Source of the DNA: Cliona cf. orientalis
Lineage: Eukaryota; Porifera; Demospongiae; Clionaida; Clionaidae
DNA length: 64,000 bases
Direction: 5' to 3'
NCBI GenBank assembly: GCA_963930775.1
Contig: OZ005697.1
Location: 5,044,292-5,108,291, forward strand
The translations under genes were made by a program, and so were the position numbers. Below are positions 1 to 9,622 of this stretch, in pieces. Position 1 is the first letter of the stretch. Each line of letters opens with the position of its first letter. A model generated the notes under the pieces. The model was not told where the DNA came from and did no database searches. It was given only the letters and a program-made list of their open reading frames with translations.

Positions 1-59
1 ATTCATCAAATCAATTGTATATGCCAGAACCAGATGTTCAAAAAATGGCCATTTCTCAT

Positions 60-91
<32 letters not shown>

Positions 92-520
92 TCATTGATA
101 AATTACACTAAGTGCATTAAAAAAGAACAGAAACAAGTATAAAAACAATTGAATAAAATTGAAGAATGAAGTAGGGATGGCAGGATCAAAAAGTACACAA
201 ACAAGAGATATCACAACTACTATACATCCCTACGCTTGCTTTTTGAGGAATGCAAAAATAACCAGTAATAATGCGATTGAATCAAAACTGATAAACCCAA
301 ACCATCGTGACAACTACATAGGGAACAACCTGAATGTCTCCCATATACCACACTCAACAAACACGTTGACATTATTAAAATTAATAGGTGCATAGCTAAT
401 AGTCGAGAAAAGCAAGCGGAGGGATGTATAGTAGTTGCAATATCTCTTGTTTGTGTACTTTTTGATCCTGCCATCCCTACTTCATTCTTCAATTTTATTC
501 AATTGTTTTTATACTTGTTA
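1..520 (+). mobile_element. Composite element, copy 1 (truncated, internally deleted)
   Basis: The first copy of a repeat family seen throughout the window. It enters mid-body at the window edge, passes through a (TTTC)n microsatellite at about 61-92, then jumps directly to the inverted-arm module. The arms lie at about 131-238 and 405-519 and are near-perfect reverse complements, each carrying GTAGGGATGGCAGGATCAAA and a ...CTATACATCCCTACG... inner part. Compared with other copies it lacks most of the body between microsatellite and arms. Open frames on both strands here are translations of the arms and are not genes. Confidence 0.85.
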
Positions 521-1295
521 TTATAGCAAATAGTATGATTGCCAAAAATTTAAATAGCATGCTATTTTTATGTTATTATGCTTTCAGGTAAAATTATATC
601 CCGTTGCTACGTTATTGCTATGTGCTAGAGTAGCCTCAGGTAAATTTACTGTGCAATATTAAATAAGTACTGCAGGCCTTGAACAATAAACATGTTGGTA
701 GCAGCAAAAGTAAAACTATCAATGGAGCGTCTCGCAAGACTACTAAAATGGAACGTATGGCAGGAAAGGTAGTGGGAGATCGCCGGTTCAAAGCGGTGGG
801 CGGAGTCGTCGATCAATCGATCTATCGCGAGTCAACACAGTGTACGCATATCCAGGTAAGCTTACTGCGTAGGCACGTAGCCTTGTTTTTAGGATAGTCA
901 GCAGCTCAAGTTTCGTTTTTTGGCTTCTGAGCTCGATGTTGCAGGTCACGCTAACGCGTCACAAGTCAAAAGGCTGTAGCAAGCTGTGTGGATTTGACCA
1001 CACCCCTCGATCACAAGACGTTCATAAGTTCGATTGACGTTCAAGAACTTGACTCAGAGAGCGGCTTTGTGTGTCCGTTTTGAGTAAGATAGCCTTGCCT
1101 TTTCTTTCTTTTTTAGTCTTCTATGCGTATCTATGGTAGCTATGCCCACGGGATATAAACTAGTTATATCACGCGTACTCGGGATGCATGGCATTTATTG
1201 CCCTCAACCCTCGGGCGCTTTGCGGCCTCGTGCTTCGATGCAATAAATGCCATACATCCCTCGCGCCCGTGCAATATAAATAGCCTCAGGTAAAT
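521..1295. repeat. Repeat-derived spacer with 21-bp direct repeats and a hairpin
   Basis: No gene recognised. The same 21 bases occur at 631-651 and 1281-1301 (core CAGGTAAATTTACTG), so 652-1280 may be an insertion bounded by a direct repeat. Inside it, 1148-1290 holds a GC-looped palindrome (a GGGATGCATGGCATTTATTG arm and its complement) preceded by the short palindrome AACTAGTT. A related copy lies at 3186-3280, on the other side of the recombinase pseudogene. Confidence 0.55.
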
Positions 1296-3102
1296 TTACT
1301 GAGCTGATGGACCATTATTGTAGCTGATGTTGACCTGGCAGTTGCTAAAGGTCATGGGATTTCCTGGAGTAACAACTGCATTAGATGGAACCGTGTTAGA
1401 GCAATGTGCTTCCAATCTCTCAATTTCTGACTGAAAATTAACCTCAGTAGTGGAAGACAATACCTTTGAGACCGCAAGTTGCTGTTTCTCATTAGTATGC
1501 TCATACATTCGTAAATATTCTATTGACCGGCAGGGGCGTAGCCAGGGGGGAGCACAGGGGGCATTTGCCCCCCCTTTTTTCCCAGAGTCATATAATATTT
1601 ATCACTTCTTACCGTATAAATACCAGCACCAAGTTGTTACAGTAGTCTTCAGAGTCAAAAATGATCACAGAAAGGCTGACTATAAAGCTATCTGTAAACA
1701 AACTTTCGAGCTATGCCTCGATCGAGCAGTGTCTGTTCTCGAATCTCGAGCGTTTGAGGACAGAAAACGGAGCGCGTGATTTAATTAGTGGGTGTGGTTT
1801 CCGATCTGAAAATTTTCGCGCGCTTCGCGCGCTATCCTGCCCCTCCTTTACTGAAATTCTGGCTACGCCCCTGACCGGTGCCCAGTGTGCTCCTGGATAA
1901 TGTTTTCAGGAACACCCAGCTGTATAAAGTGCAGTAGCTCCTGTGGCACGGAGGCTATGATTGGTGTGATGACCAGGGATTTCTGCCAGTGTACACATCT
2001 CGCTCACCATCTTTGATAGTTTATTGCGTCCAACTGGCTGTTTGTAGCACCATACATCGTCATCACTTTTTGCACATTCTAGTGGTCATACATAGAACAA
2101 ATCCATCAATTTTGCTTCTGCTGGCAATTTGCTGATGTATAAATCCAGCAGTGTGCATTGGCAACGGTCTCCTATGTCACAATTCTCCAAGATCTTGATG
2201 GACTTACATGTATGTTTTAACTTTAGTTGACTTATACCCCCCTGTCGATTTTCGGAACCATCCTCTGCGTATATGTAGCCCTAGCCTTCTGTATTCTCTA
2301 AGTTGGGAATGTTTGAGGTTTCTGTGCTCCTCACCACCTCTGCGACAAATGTTCTTCCCATTGTAGAAATAACCGCTCATAGCAATGAAGTAGGAGAATG
2401 TGCACCCATTATTCCCAATTCACACAGCTTATTTTCATCCCCTTTTGTAAAGGGCTCTGCCAAATGCTTCTCAGCTCCTACACCTTCTGTATGCAGTTGT
2501 CTATAGAGTGAATCCATAGTGCAATGGAGATCTCTAAATGTAGGGTTACCCTTGTCAATGATATTGGTTGCACATGTAGGATTGATAGAGCGCATGTGAT
2601 GCAAGATACCAAAAAGCAATGACTGGAGAGTTGATGGTGGATATGGATCACCATTGACCTTTCTGGTTTCAGCAATATATGCAGCTAACCATTTGTTTAG
2701 TTTTCCAGTGCCCATTTGGTTGAAGTCTCCGTGTTTTTTGGAGTGACAGCTTGTCCAATTCATTGCTGCACTTAGCGTTTGGAAGCATTTCTTTGTGGGT
2801 GAAAGCTCGAGGTCTTGAGGGTGGGGCTGAATGAGCACTCATTTGGGGGCGTGTTCGGAAGTAGGAAGGTGGAGTGAGTTTCACATGGCATTACCGAGTT
2901 CGAGGCTCAAGGTACTCTGGTCGAGAGAAAAGTCAGTGTTTTGCACTGAAAGTTTATCTTCCAGCGATTTTAGATAGGAGTCAGTCCACTCTTCCATTCC
3001 TAAGCTAAAATGGGGCAACATTGGATGTACATGTATAGTGATGCTTTCGAACAATGAAGGTGAGACAGCTACTCGTACTGTAGGACTCGGCCTATTCGCC
3101 AT
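1296..3102 (-). pseudogene. Tyrosine-recombinase-like (Crypton/DUF3504 type) gene, broken
   Basis: Read on the minus strand, this region encodes pieces of a protein like the DUF3504 domain found in Cryptons and in ZMYM/KCTD1-related proteins. Visible pieces in order are an N-terminal stretch starting MANRPSP (from 3102), a KLNKWLAAYIAETRK...YPPSTL segment (about 2590-2700), FYNGKN and RGGEEHRNL (about 2300-2360), a catalytic-like NHSLRATGAT (about 1940) and HTGHRS (at 1876). The C-terminal tail continues to a stop at 1296. Several frameshifts and in-frame stops separate these pieces, and a MITE at 1531-1873 splits the gene just after HTGHR. The family cuts and joins DNA through a tyrosine nucleophile; this copy cannot be active. 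Family call is from recognised motifs, boundaries are approximate. Confidence 0.7.
1531..1873. mobile_element. MITE with CAGGGGCGTAGCCAGG ends, inside the recombinase pseudogene
   Basis: A 343-bp element that starts CAGGGGCGTAGCCAGG and ends CTGGCTACGCCCCTG, flanked by the 5-bp duplication ACCGG at 1526-1530 and 1874-1878. Removing the element and one ACCGG rejoins the recombinase frame across HTGHRS, so the insertion site is clear. No transposase inside. Related ends occur at 44435 and 46158. Confidence 0.85.
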
Positions 3103-3167
3103 TGAACTTTCTTTTTATTTGTTACTATGGTACATTTAAATTTTGTTGCTAGATGTAGTGCATTCTA

Positions 3168-3432
3168 GGTACGCCAGTGCTTCGGGATATAAACTAGTTA
3201 TATCATGCGCGCTTGGGATGCATGGCATTTATTGCCCTCGTGCTTCGGTGCAATACATCCCTTTCGCCCTGGATATAACTATTGCATAAACTTAAAGCAT
3301 CATATCAGTAAAAACAGCACAGCTTTGCTAATAGCAAAAATACTACTACTACTACTACTACTATTAATATTATTATTATGGTTTATGCCTTGCTAATAGC
3401 AAAAATACTACTACTACTATTAATAATATTAT
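3168..3432. repeat. GC-looped hairpin copy and ACT/AAT-rich tandem repeats
   Basis: At 3186-3280 lies a shorter relative of the hairpin at 1148-1290, with the same AACTAGTT palindrome and GGGATGCATGGCATTTATTG arm. It is followed by a duplicated unit beginning TTTGCTAATAGCAAAAATA (about 3324 and 3389), each copy running into ACT and AAT trinucleotide repeats. No gene. Confidence 0.6.
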
Positions 3433-4094
3433 TAACCCTCGGCGCATGCGCGAGGGTTACTGTAGTCGTTCTGTGTGTCTGTCTGTCTGTCTGTCTGTCT
3501 GTTACCACACTAACTGCTCCATACCTCGTTTGCGAGTCCAAACTGCGGTGTTATAACATTCCTTACGGTGTTCCAAACGCATGATTTGTGTGGATTTCGT
3601 AGAAAACGCTTTGTTGGCCAGTTTTGGCGTCATTTGCTGATTCTAAGCTTCTTGACTTCCTTCTGCTCAGCGCTCTGCTATGACTTTACGCATAAATAGA
3701 ACGTTATGTGTCTCGCACTATATACGGCATAGGCCCATTATACGCATGTGCGTGCGAGGGTTACGAGGGCGGGGTCTGGGGACGTATAGATAGCTACGCT
3801 TGCTCTCAGTCTGGAATACCAGCGAAGCGTGTGTCATTATCAAGCTTGCAGTTTTCAAAGATGGATAATACACTCTACACAAGCTACAGTCAAGTCACTC
3901 CCAAACTCGGGACAAGACTAGATAAGTCAGCCCATAGATTGCTGCCACACCCCTCATTCATCAGGATTAATGCATATGCAACTACTCGTGCTAACCTAGG
4001 AAGTCAATGCAGTTTGCATGCATCGCGTAATATTGTATTCTTGCCTAATTGTGAGACAACTGCCATACAACGTGCCAAGGGTTTTGGGCTCTAG
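3433..4094. repeat. Interspersed repeat with CCCTCGGCGCATGCG end and (CTGT)n
   Basis: The sequence begins CCCTCGGCGCATGCGCGAGG, runs through a (CTGT)n tract, then GTTACCAC...GCTACATACC-like sequence. Related copies lie at about 19643-19940 (same strand), 34877-35052 (opposite strand) and 49805-49870 (fragment). The 128-codon open frame from 3708 has no recognisable domain and lies in or beside this repeat, so I do not call it a gene. Confidence 0.6.
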
Positions 4095-4160
4095 CTAGAG
4101 AGCTCTAGTTATGGTTTGTGCTGCTGGTTTAACAGCTACTGTTGTGTTTTGATCTCATAG

Positions 4161-7100
4161 ATCCATCTGTGTTTGAGTTTATGGAGCGTTCTCCTATCAT
4201 GGACTCCAGTCAGTTCATCACTGAATTATTGCTTTATTCTGTTCCTGGGGATACTTCTGCTTATCAAGGTCAAAGTAATAGTGTATTCAATTCATTTTAT
4301 AAGGTAAATGCAGACTTGCATCTATGGAGTTTCATATATTGATGTGCTATGCCATGTTTGTAGATTGGAGATCCAGTACTGACGATTCAAAATGATACCA
4401 GTCTTGGATTTCTTACAATACCTGGTCAGCTCAATGGCCTTCATTGTCATGACAGCAACCCAATCAGTATGTTCACAAAAGTCACTTTCAATATCAACTC
4501 CAGTACCATTATTTTATACCTAGCTTACTTAAGAGACGAAGTACATAAATGTGAGAGACAGCTCTGTCCTTTGAGTGTTGTATGTGCATCACTTTCAGCA
4601 GTTTATCTTATTGAAAATATAACAATTGCAAAAGTAAGTGTTGTCAAGTTTAGTGAGACCAGGTATTCGGGTGCAGTTATTTGTTTATTTAATAACCAGG
4701 TGCCTCTTTCTACCGGTGATCTACAAGATATCCCAAAAGTTAACATCAAATGTAGTGTTGCTGGAGAACTTGTACCATGTTTGATTGCTGTACCAACATA
4801 TGAAAATAATACTTGTTTCAGTGCTCTCCTCAAGGTAAATTGTGTACATATATTAGCAAAGTAACACTATTTTGGTGGATTTTATTTCATTGAGTCATGC
4901 ACTTGCCGTTGTTGCCCAATACTTACCTTTTTCTGCAATCCTGTTGTGCTATCACTGTATCTGCCATTGAAGTGAACACTGAAGGAAAGAGAAATACCAT
5001 ATTGACTTCTTCTAAAAGTTTGGCACCTCTAATTATCCAACACCCTTTACCGAAGGATGGAAAATACCATGATAATTTTTGTAGGGTGTTAATTTTTTCG
5101 TGGTGAACTTGACAGTCACGAAAATTTCCATCATCAAAATTAAGACTTAATGACTGGATACCAAAGGAGACCGAGAGACTCATAAAAGACTTCAGATACC
5201 AACTAGACAGGGCATAGATATTATAGACTACATAAATGGGATTGGAAACTGCTCACGTGAGCAATAGAACGTGTACGCGCACTCCATGTTATGGTTTGCA
5301 TTCTTGGATAGACCCGTTGCTATGACAATTGGAGCAAAAACTGGCTGAAAATGGCGACCACAGTGCACTTATCGACTAATAGCAGCGAAATAACAGTAGT
5401 TTCGAACTTGAACAAGGCTTATTCCAGTGAAGGAGTCCCTACTCTAAACGTGCATGGCCAGCAAAGTTGAATTTCCGAAGTCTCTCTTGTCTACGCTACA
5501 GTCCCACAAAGTCCAAGAAGCAAAAATGGCTGATCAAGAACTATTGAAAACTGTTTATTTCATCAAGTGTCAAAACTGTCACAAATAAGACAGCATATCC
5601 CAAAATGGTGGCAAGGGCAAAGCCACTGCACAGATACACTGAAATAAACAGATATTGCATCTCATGTGTCCCAGAAACAATTGAATGTACACCAGACCCT
5701 GAGAACAAGACTAGCACGCAAACAGTGTGCAACATCATGGGCTAAGGACCTTGTGCAGTGTTACCATACATCCTCAGATAGTGGGAAATCCCTATTTGCA
5801 TTGATGGGAGATAGGTTTTAGATCTGTAATGAGAAATCAAGGGGGGAGACTGTGGTAATCAGTCAGTAGTAGAAATGAGTATTACCGTACCCTCGTGAAA
5901 GAGGGCCCACTACGGAATATCAGCCCACCCCCCACTTTGGGCTCAATTTCCTGCTAAGGTCTAATGTTTACTCGAATATGCGCCCATGTGTCGTTGCCCT
6001 TGAAAAACACAGATCAAATATGGCTTATTTACGAGGACTGAACTTCAAATAGTCTATGTAAGATCGATAGTTATCCTGCCAAACAGCCGTGAAACTAAGC
6101 CTAGCTAGCTTTTAGTTGTATTGCAATAAATCCAGAGCTGGGGAGGGAGTGGTCTGGTACACGAGACTAGCTAGGATTTCAGCACAAATGAATGATTGTG
6201 CACGGCTAGCGATGGTAACCACACCCACTTAATACGGCTGCCGTCAACGACACACAGTCCGTATGTATTGGCCTGATAACCTTGCTCTCAATTGGTATTA
6301 CCGTGCTTGAATAAGGTAGTAGCCGATGTTACTATTCGAATTATGAAGATAGCGTGGGTTCCTTACCTGGGCGCTCTTTCACGTCTAAATACGACACTGA
6401 TACCTCGAATATCCCCCCCCCCCCCCCCCCCCCCAAAAATATCTTGGCCCAGTGTAAGGTGGACCGCCCATGTGCCCTCTTCGTGAGGGTACAGTATAAG
6501 TATTTAAGGCTACTAAACTAAACCCAGATAAAGAGATTAGCTAATAAGGGGTTCACATGCACTGCACCAGCATAATGTACTTGAGGGATATTGGCACCCG
6601 TATCCCTTCAGTGTTGGATTTTCTTTGATGTGGGATTGGATTGGGACCAAATCCCTTTGATGTGGACCGCAACTATGCTTTTAATTTAATATGGGGAGAA
6701 CACTGCACTGCAATGTTTTAGTGCATCAACGTGTGCCAGGCACATGCAATTGCATTATCAATACTCTTCCCTTACGCAAGTTTACTTTTATCCCAGCTTC
6801 ATTTGTACAATCTTACATTATTTCAGGCTACATATAATATTATTCACAATGGAACTGGACAAATACTTGGAGTGGATGTTGACATAGTCCTGGGTGAAAT
6901 ACAAAGCAACCAAAACAGCTATATTCAAAGTTATGCTATCAGATTTCAGCATCAAGTAAAATGTTGTTTCAAATGGTGTACTTGTGATAATTATTGTAAT
7001 CCTTACAGGACAAACCAGCACTGGTCTACCAACGGTCTGGTAATCCTGGATATGTCATTGGTCAGCCTGTATTGGCTGGTTCATTATCCATTGCGTATCC

Positions 7101-8455
7101 ACCATTTCAAATGAGCAATAGCATTCATTCATGTATTCTACAGTGTAGTGGTTTAGAACGTACTGTAGACTATAGCAAAAATATTTCAGTAAGATGGGTT
7201 TTTAATTACAAGTATCAGATGATTGCTTATTGCAAAAGTGTGGTATGGGTTGACCAATACAGGTCCACTGGCCAGCCTAAAACACAATCACTAAACCATG
7301 CATTTGAAACCAGGAGTAGAAAAATTGCTGCTAACCCATCATCCTACAGTCCTTCCACAGTCCCTAAGATTATAATCTCTGATGAATGGAAGTCTAAGTT
7401 GATAAAGAATTACAATTTTTTATGAAGTCAACACTAATCTTCTTAGCTAGCTTGCTGCACGATGATCTGACCCAGTTAATATTTTGGATGTAAACTTTTA
7501 TGTACTGTTGTCACAAGATTCACACTGTTGTGGCATTTCGATGGTTGAGAACTTAACATGCCTACTTCAGTGGTGTTATTGATATTTCAATTGATAGCAA
7601 TGCTTGGCTGTCAGTGCGAGGAAGCAGACACCAGTGTACAGTTGACTATCCCACTACCGTAGTCCGATTTCGTGAAGATCTTGTTACTTCCTGTGTTCTT
7701 CCGTAAGCTTACACTTGGTTTTTGTATTAATTTTATATAATTCATCTTATACAGGGTTCCTCTCATTGAAATCTGGGAAGATTGTGAAGGTGCTAGAAGT
7801 AGAGCTATTGAGATATTAACTCCTTCACCTCAACTCACTTATGTTGGAATGTATGGCGATTCTAACCCCCTTAATATATCAGAATGGATACAGTTGATAA
7901 ATTCCACTGCAGCCATCACTGATGAGGTAAATGAATAATTAAAATTTAATAGAGAAGACTGGGATCAAGCTAACTGGGAAGTACTGACTGTAATGAAACA
8001 AGAACTTGCATGATCTGGTTTTTTTTTTAGTCAAGACAAGCTGGAATGTTATGTGACCGTTTTCCAACATTCCTTCAAGTCAACATCTTGTACTCATTTA
8101 TTGGTCGCCACGCCAGCCCTCAAGCTATCATATCTGGCATTGCATTCACCTACCACACTGAAAGCATCAAGGTAAATTGAACTATTAGTTTATTTTACTT
8201 TTTCTCATAATAATTATTATTATATTATTCCAGTTGAGCAAACCAGATGTAGTGATGATACCACTAAAGACATCTGTGATTTTTACAGACATCAGTGACC
8301 CACCTGTTCAAGTACTTAACAGCATTAGCAATACTATTGGACGTCTTCCACAGGACTTTCTCTACCCTCTATTTGTTTCTCAGGCTGTATCATATACCAT
8401 TTCTCTCCTGAAAGTGTTAGTTACGGGTTTTATGACTATAGCTTTGCTGTTGTGA
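4161..8455 (+). CDS. TCTN: Tectonic family protein (partial, 5' exons not seen)
   Basis: Tectonics are secreted or membrane-anchored glycoproteins of the ciliary transition zone and regulate Hedgehog signalling in animals. Seven to eight exons are readable: 4161-4303, 4364-4834, 6827-6955, 7009-7188, about 7571-7702, 7755-7926, 8031-8171 and 8234-8455 (stop TGA 8453-8455). Family hallmarks are SGNPGYVIGQPVLAG (exon at 7009), YVGMYGDSNPLNISEW (exon at 7755), and the C-terminal TSVIFTDIS...LPQDFLYPLF (exon at 8234). The protein ends in a hydrophobic stretch, VLVTGFMTIALLL, fitting a C-terminal membrane anchor. Cysteines and N-glycosylation sites (NDT, NIT, NNT) fit an extracellular protein. The signal peptide and Cys-rich N-terminus are missing. 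The junction 7188 to 7571 does not keep phase, so one of those borders is wrong or a small exon was missed. Which paralogue (TCTN1, 2 or 3) is undecided. Confidence 0.88.
5884..6496. mobile_element. TA-flanked MITE with C-tract, in tectonic intron
   Basis: About 613 bp between TACCGTACCCTCGTGAAAGA (left) and CTCTTCGTGAGGGTACAGTA (right), which are inverted repeats of each other with a few mismatches. TA at both ends suggests a Tc1/mariner-type target. Inside is a run of 22 C at 6413-6434. It sits in the intron 4835-6826. The remainder of that intron (4835-5880, 6500-6826) shows no gene I recognise. Confidence 0.75.
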
Positions 8456-9369
8456 CCTATCATTCTCATACACAACAAAACACTACTACAATAACTAATA
8501 GATCTTTATATACATCGAGACTGCTCCTTGCACAATGAATCTTATTTCCAGCCTTATAACTATAACCCATCAAGTTTGAAATCCTCGTAATACATATGCA
8601 GATGAAGCAAATTAATTATTAATTTTTAATCTCTTAATTGTCAAAAGATGTTGGCTGTAGTTAATGCATGCAGTTCTGTTTATAACAGATTGTGAATAAA
8701 TCGTGCGACAAGTATATCACTTTAGTGGGAACTCCCTGGATATGTTCAACTCTGGCATGTTTGCAACATTAACTCATCTACTACTGATATAGTTCCTTTC
8801 TATGGAATAGGGCAGAAAGCCAAATAGCCTTATTAAAGAGACAAACATGATTATAGTGTAATTTCTATCTCTAGGGTTATTCTGTTATGGTTGATGTATT
8901 GAAAATAATTAATGTGCATGGGTGACCACCTAAGACTAATTCTAGAGTACTGACTGAGGTATGGCTGTTTATGCTTCTCTCAATGATTGTGACCACCTTT
9001 TCTTGAAGTACGACTCGTGACTGTCTTAGCTATCAACTGGTTGCCAGGATTCAATACTGAGCCAAGGGTTTTGCCGATGGTATGTCCAGAGGGGCCCTAC
9101 TGTGCACACATTAGATCACTGTACCAAGGGTTTGTACTAAAATGCTCAGGTGCCGCAGCTGTATGTGTGTTACTTGTAGCAAGCTTGATTTGAGATACAA
9201 CCACCAGATTCAACTCTGGCTAAGTCTTTCAACAGAAATTATTACAGCATAATAATAATAATATTATTAAGCATTAATTTTTGTATTGTGGCATGACTCA
9301 ATGCTACAAAGTTAGATAATCATTCTCACGCTAATCTCGTATCCATTTCAGCTACTTCTACTAACTACT
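8456..9369. other. Convergent intergenic gap, tectonic / SKIV2L
   Basis: The 914 bp between the stop codons of two converging genes must hold both 3' ends. A canonical AATAAA on the + strand lies at 8695-8700, 240 bp past the tectonic stop, and is the best candidate polyadenylation signal for that gene. I did not find a convincing minus-strand signal for SKIV2L. No other gene or clear element. Confidence 0.5.
8695..8700 (+). terminator. Candidate polyadenylation signal for tectonic
   Basis: A canonical AATAAA hexamer lies 240 bp downstream of the tectonic stop. Position and strand fit. Such hexamers also occur by chance in AT-rich DNA. Confidence 0.4.
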
Positions 9370-9622
9370 CTAGATGGTATACAAACTTGCGGCGAATACG
9401 ATGTCTCTCTTAATCAGTGTAGATGCCTCCTTCATTTTCTTATGAAGTTTTGGATCACCAATTACTCTAGCAGCATTGCAGACATCTTTGCATGTCTCAC
9501 TTAATCGTTGAATACAACGCACAATCATACCTATGAAACATTGACTTGAAAACATCTTTAGAATGGAAAATTTTAATCCTACCTTCCGAAACATCTGTCA
9601 GTTTTGTAATCTCTACAAATTC
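9370..9622 (-). CDS. SKIV2L: SKIV2L exons 24-25 (C-terminus and stop)
   Basis: Exon 24 (9622-9583, 40 bp) encodes [13 protein letters not shown]. Exon 25 (9530-9370, 161 bp) encodes [10 protein letters not shown]...[20 protein letters not shown] and the stop TAG at 9372-9370. These are the last helices of the DSHCT domain. The acceptor of exon 25 (TTTCATAG before GTATGATT) is fixed by the phase of exon 24 (one base of a Gly codon). Confidence 0.95.

Noticed and set aside
679-897. Lys/Arg-rich 72-codon frame ending near a GTAAGC donor-like site
   Set aside because: No domain and no phased partner exon; it sits between 21-bp direct repeats and is more likely repeat-derived.
3708-4094. 128-codon open frame on the + strand
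   Set aside because: It lies in an interspersed repeat, has no recognisable domain, and is not supported by the related copy near 19900.
5541-5738. Minus-strand frame with hydrophobic stretches resembling membrane segments
   Set aside because: No homologue recognised, no matching splice partners, and it lies in a tectonic intron.
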